A stretch of DNA of 16,829 bases from CAZGYE01 sp964530165 (GTDB lineage Bacteria; Planctomycetota; Planctomycetia; Planctomycetales; Planctomycetaceae). Within the stretch, counting starts at the first letter, position 1. The number at the start of each line of letters is the position of its first letter. A program made the translations under genes and the position numbers. The stretch spans positions 1 through 16,829 of the forward strand of contig CAZGYE010000102.1 of assembly GCA_964530165.1 (NCBI GenBank), given 5' to 3'. Below are positions 14,154 through 16,829 of the stretch, piece after piece. Below the pieces are notes generated by a model. That model searched no databases. It was not told where the DNA came from and saw only the letters and a list, made by a program, of their open reading frames with translations.

Positions 14154-16829
14154 ATGACAAACAGGAAAAGAGCACCGATGAGACATAACAGAAGTGCTGT
14201 TCTCGCGGCAGTGGCGTTGATCGGTTTGACCGCGCCGAGTTCGACAGTCCAAGCACTGGCCGCGCCGGCCGCGGCGAAGAAATCGCCGGCCCGTCCGTTG
14301 CCGCCGATCGCGAAGGCGTCTTGGATCTGGCGAGGGCCGAGGGACAACATTTGCCAGATTCGCACCACGTTCACACTCGAGGAAGCGCCCTCAGCCGCCA
14401 GCGTCTTGATCACCGCGGACAACGGCTACGAGCTTTACGTCAACGGAGTTTTGGTGGGTTACGACGTGGGCGCCGGAAGCGAAATCTGGAACTCGCTGGA
14501 GCGCTACGATATCAAGAGACGGCTGGCGCAGGGAAAAAACGTCATCGGCGTCCGTGGCATTTGTCTGGGCGGCTATCGCGGGGTGGTGGCCGCCGTGCGG
14601 ATCGAAATGCCGGGGCGTTCCCCGCGGGAGGTCCTCACGGACGCCTCGTGGCACGTGGCCATCAAGGGCGATCCGAAGGAGTATTCGCATCCCGAGTCTG
14701 TCGAGGGACCCCAATGGAAGAGCGCGCGGGTGTTGGGAGTGATGGGCATGACTCCCTGGGGCAAATTAACCTACGCCGGGTCAAAAGGGGGCAGACGTCT
14801 AGGAGCGCTGCCCAATGCCGTCGCCCTCAGCACCCCCGACGCGGATTTCCGCTGGCCTGAAGCGGTGGCCTTCATCGGAGAGGACTGTAGCGTGTACGTG
14901 CCGTTGCGCGGCGACGCCTGGGGCGTCTGTTTCCGCGTCAACAACTGGTCGCGGGCCTACACCGAGTTCGACATTCCTTGCCCGTCGAAGATCGGCCGCA
15001 AGCTGTACGTGCTGAAACCCCTCGGCCCGGGCGCGAAACCTCGCCTGTTGGTGGACGCCGGCCGGGGCGCCATCGGCTCGCCCAGCGTCAGCTACGACGG
15101 CAAGTTCCTCTACGTGGCAATGGCTGCCGACGGCGAGAGCTTCTTCCACATCTACCGCATTCCGGCCGGCGGCGGTGAGCCTCAGCGGCTCACCGACGGG
15201 CCGTTTCACGACATCGATCCCGCAGAGCTGCCCGACGGACGAATTGTATTCACCTCGACGCGCATCGGCACCTTCGAGGAATACCACAGCCCGCCGTCGC
15301 GGGCGTTGTTCGTCATGCAACCGGACGGCAGCGACATCCAGCCGATCACTTTCACGCCCACCTTCGACAACGAACCGAAAGTGATGGCCGACGGCCGGAT
15401 CGCGTTTATCCGCACAGACAACTTCTTCGACCGCGCCAAGGTGGAAACGCGGATTCACATCATCCATCCGGACGGTAGCAACGGCTTGACCGCGATTGGC
15501 GCCGACGTGGGCGCCGATTACGGAGTGCGGCTGCGCCGGCTCGGATACGGCAGCCCGGCACCGCTGCCCGGAGGGAAGCTGGCTTGCATCTCCAATCGCG
15601 GAAACTTCGTCTGCACCCCCGGCGGCGCGGAGACATCCTTCCATCGTTTGCCGGGCGGTCTGGGCGACTTGGCGCCGCTGCCCGACGGACGCTTGCTCGT
15701 CACCGCCTTGAGGCCGGACGTCACGCGGATGGTTTCAGACGTGATTGCCGTGATCGACAAGAGCGACAACCGGGTCGTGACCGTCTACAAATCGTCTAAT
15801 GGCTCGGTCCATTCGCCGGTCTTTCTGGGTCCGCGACCGCGTCCGCCCGTCGTGCCCGAAACCGTGGACCGCGAACAAACCGACGGTCTCGGCGCCACCG
15901 GCTTCCTCTACTGCCAGAACGTGCGGTTCACCAGAAAGACGAAGGCCGACTGGCAGCAGATTCGGGCCATCCGCGTCCTCAGCGCCCGAGCCCTGACGAA
16001 CCGCTCGTCCCATTCGCACATCGTGCACGCAGGCCATGAGACGGTGGAACTGGGCACCGTGCCGATCGCGCCGGACGGCTCATTCTACATCGAGGTTCCC
16101 GCCAATTTGCCGCTGGCGCTGCAGGCCGTCGATGCGGAGGGACGCTCGGAGCTGAACGAGATGTCGTGGATCTATGTCCGGCCGGGCGAACGCCGTTCGT
16201 GTCTTGGTTGCCATCAGCCACGGAACACGACACCGCCGATCGAGAACGACCTGTCCCAGGCGCTGCGGGCGCAGCCCTTGAAACTGCTGGGACAGGGGCA
16301 GCCGCATCATTTCCGCGGCAACAACTCGGGCGTCACGGGCATGATGGACCTGCAGTTCGAGCGGTTCCGCGAGATAGCCTCGCTCAACCTGCACACCGGC
16401 AGCGCCGGCCTCCAAACCGGCAGTGCCGGCCTCCAAACCGGCAGTGCCGGCCTCCAAACCGGCAGCGCCGGCCTCCAAACCGGCAGCGCCGGACCTCTAG
16501 ACCGGCAGCGCCGGCCGTTGATCACCGGCCGACAGGAAGTTGCGGCGCTCAAGGAACAACTCAGCGGCCGCGATCGGGATTTGCGGATCTCCGCCGCGCA
16601 GCGTTTGGGCATTTTCCGCGACCGATCGGCCGCGCCGGCGCTGGCCGAGCAATTTCAGGACGGCAACCGCGAGGTGCGCGTTGCCGCTGCGCTCTCCGTC
16701 GCCGCGTGCGGGACGCGGGAGAGCGTGCCGGCCCTGCTGGAAGCACTCAAGGACACAGACCCGATCGTGGCGCAAGCGGCGGCCGTCGCGCTGGAAAACC
16801 TGACCGCACACGCCGAGCCGTTCCAACCC
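14154..16829 (+). CDS. HzsA-related multidomain secreted protein (propeller, CxxCH haem site, HEAT repeats), 3' end beyond the window
   Basis: The frame is open from ATG 14154 to the last base (892 codons). A signal sequence (RSAVLAAVALIGLTAP) follows a basic start; ATG 14178 is an alternative start. Residues 55-200 (ASWIWRGPRDNICQIRTTF, DNGYELYVNGVLVG) resemble the jelly-roll domain found ahead of bacterial rhamnosidases. Residues 305-550 show propeller blades of the TolB/PD40 kind (SPSVSYDGKFLYVAM, IDPAELPDGRIVFTS, APLPDGRLLVTA). Residues 560-680 (RSSHSHIVHAGHETVELGTV, PDGSFYIEVPAN) match what I recall as the middle domain of hydrazine synthase alpha. SCLGCH gives a CxxCH covalent haem site at 683-687. 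A heptapeptide tandem repeat (748-785) separates this from HEAT-type helices (about 795 onward: RDLRISAAQRLGIF, NREVRVAAALSVAACG). A periplasmic redox or scaffold role is inferred; hydrazine synthesis is not, since no hzsB or hzsC partner is seen. Confidence 0.85.
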   Translation, partial: MTNRKRAPMRHNRSAVLAAVALIGLTAPSSTVQALAAPAAAKKSPARPLPPIAKASWIWRGPRDNICQIRTTFTLEEAPSAASVLITADNGYELYVNGVLVGYDVGAGSEIWNSLERYDIKRRLAQGKNVIGVRGICLGGYRGVVAAVRIEMPGRSPREVLTDASWHVAIKGDPKEYSHPESVEGPQWKSARVLGVMGMTPWGKLTYAGSKGGRRLGALPNAVALSTPDADFRWPEAVAFIGEDCSVYVPLRGDAWGVCFRVNNWSRAYTEFDIPCPSKIGRKLYVLKPLGPGAKPRLLVDAGRGAIGSPSVSYDGKFLYVAMAADGESFFHIYRIPAGGGEPQRLTDGPFHDIDPAELPDGRIVFTSTRIGTFEEYHSPPSRALFVMQPDGSDIQPITFTPTFDNEPKVMADGRIAFIRTDNFFDRAKVETRIHIIHPDGSNGLTAIGADVGADYGVRLRRLGYGSPAPLPGGKLACISNRGNFVCTPGGAETSFHRLPGGLGDLAPLPDGRLLVTALRPDVTRMVSDVIAVIDKSDNRVVTVYKSSNGSVHSPVFLGPRPRPPVVPETVDREQTDGLGATGFLYCQNVRFTRKTKADWQQIRAIRVLSARALTNRSSHSHIVHAGHETVELGTVPIAPDGSFYIEVPANLPLALQAVDAEGRSELNEMSWIYVRPGERRSCLGCHQPRNTTPPIENDLSQALRAQPLKLLGQGQPHHFRGNNSGVTGMMDLQFERFREIASLNLHTGSAGLQTGSAGLQTGSAGLQTGSAGLQTGSAGPLDRQRRPLITGRQEVAALKEQLSGRDRDLRISAAQRLGIFRDRSAAPALAEQFQDGNREVRVAAALSVAACGTRESVPALLEALKDTDPIVAQAAAVALENLTAHAEPFQP
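16395..16516 (+). repeat. In-gene 21-bp tandem repeat (TGSAGLQ) with one 22-bp unit
   Basis: Four complete 21-bp units at 16395, 16416, 16437 and 16458 encode TGSAGLQ each. They differ only by synonymous C/T changes in the serine codon. A fifth unit at 16479 is 22 bp long (it ends CCGGACCTCTAG), so the sixth, partial unit at 16501 is read one base out of phase and gives DRQRRP instead of TGSAG. Each unit contains the GC-rich near-palindrome CCGGCAGCGCCGG. The host frame stays open and HEAT-like sequence follows. Confidence 0.85.

Noticed and set aside
12952..14157. 401-residue plus-strand open frame opposite the Gfo/Idh/MocA gene
   Set aside because: It is a shadow of a clearly recognised oxidoreductase with Tat leader, EKP motif and ribosome binding site on the minus strand.
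16395..16516. Possible CRISPR-like array
   Set aside because: The units are contiguous with no spacers, lie within an open reading frame, and no cas gene is present.
14154..16829. Evidence for anammox hydrazine synthesis
   Set aside because: Only an alpha-subunit-related protein fused to other domains is present; no beta or gamma subunit or hydrazine dehydrogenase gene is in the window, and HzsA-related proteins seem widespread in other planctomycetes.

Overview
The window looks like a Planctomycetota chromosome, probably a Pirellulales-like lineage. The signs are a large acidic RTX surface protein with the N-terminal LEDRTLLA motif typical of planctomycetal exoproteins, several twin-arginine (Tat) leaders on enzymes that are often cytoplasmic elsewhere, a YdjY-type protein, an HzsA-related CxxCH/HEAT protein, high-GC coding sequence, and dispersed palindromic repeats resembling those common in planctomycete genomes. 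No rRNA, tRNA, transposase, integrase or CRISPR array was seen.

Left part, minus strand. An ATP-grasp protein runs off the left edge (1-1027) and carries a 75-bp palindromic element as 25 in-frame codons. Upstream of it is a Tat-exported aldo/keto reductase (1112-2140) with a plausible sigma70-type promoter, then a 1275-residue RTX calcium-binding protein (2399-6226) whose 3' end meets a composite double-hairpin repeat. Behind the RTX start lies about 390 bp without a gene, holding two inverted repeats and a run of 11-bp iterons.

Middle part, plus strand. A small two-helix membrane protein (6619-7146) is followed by about 540 bp with a short coding-like remnant and a second copy of the composite repeat. 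Then come three exported proteins in one direction: a Tat-exported DMFase-like protein (7685-9238), a YdjY-domain protein whose ribosome binding site overlaps the previous stop codon (9251-10144), and a carbohydrate-active enzyme with an N-terminal carbohydrate-binding module and a GH101-like barrel (10248-12593). The first two are very probably co-transcribed; the third may belong with them. A branched palindromic structure (12593-12679) separates this group from the convergent gene.

Right part. A Tat-exported Gfo/Idh/MocA oxidoreductase (12739-13995, minus) is divergent from a very long open frame (14154 to the right edge). That frame encodes an HzsA-related secreted protein: a sugar-binding-like N-domain, a beta-propeller, an HZS-alpha-like middle domain, a CxxCH haem site, a heptapeptide tandem repeat and HEAT-type repeats. 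This gene has no stop codon in the window.

Taken together the genes suggest envelope-facing carbohydrate and amide metabolism; that reading is inference from families and gene order. The most distinctive sequence signals are repeats that have entered or shaped genes: the 75-bp in-frame palindrome in the ATP-grasp gene, the 21-nt tandem repeat with one 22-nt unit in the HzsA-related gene, and two copies of a double-hairpin element at gene boundaries.
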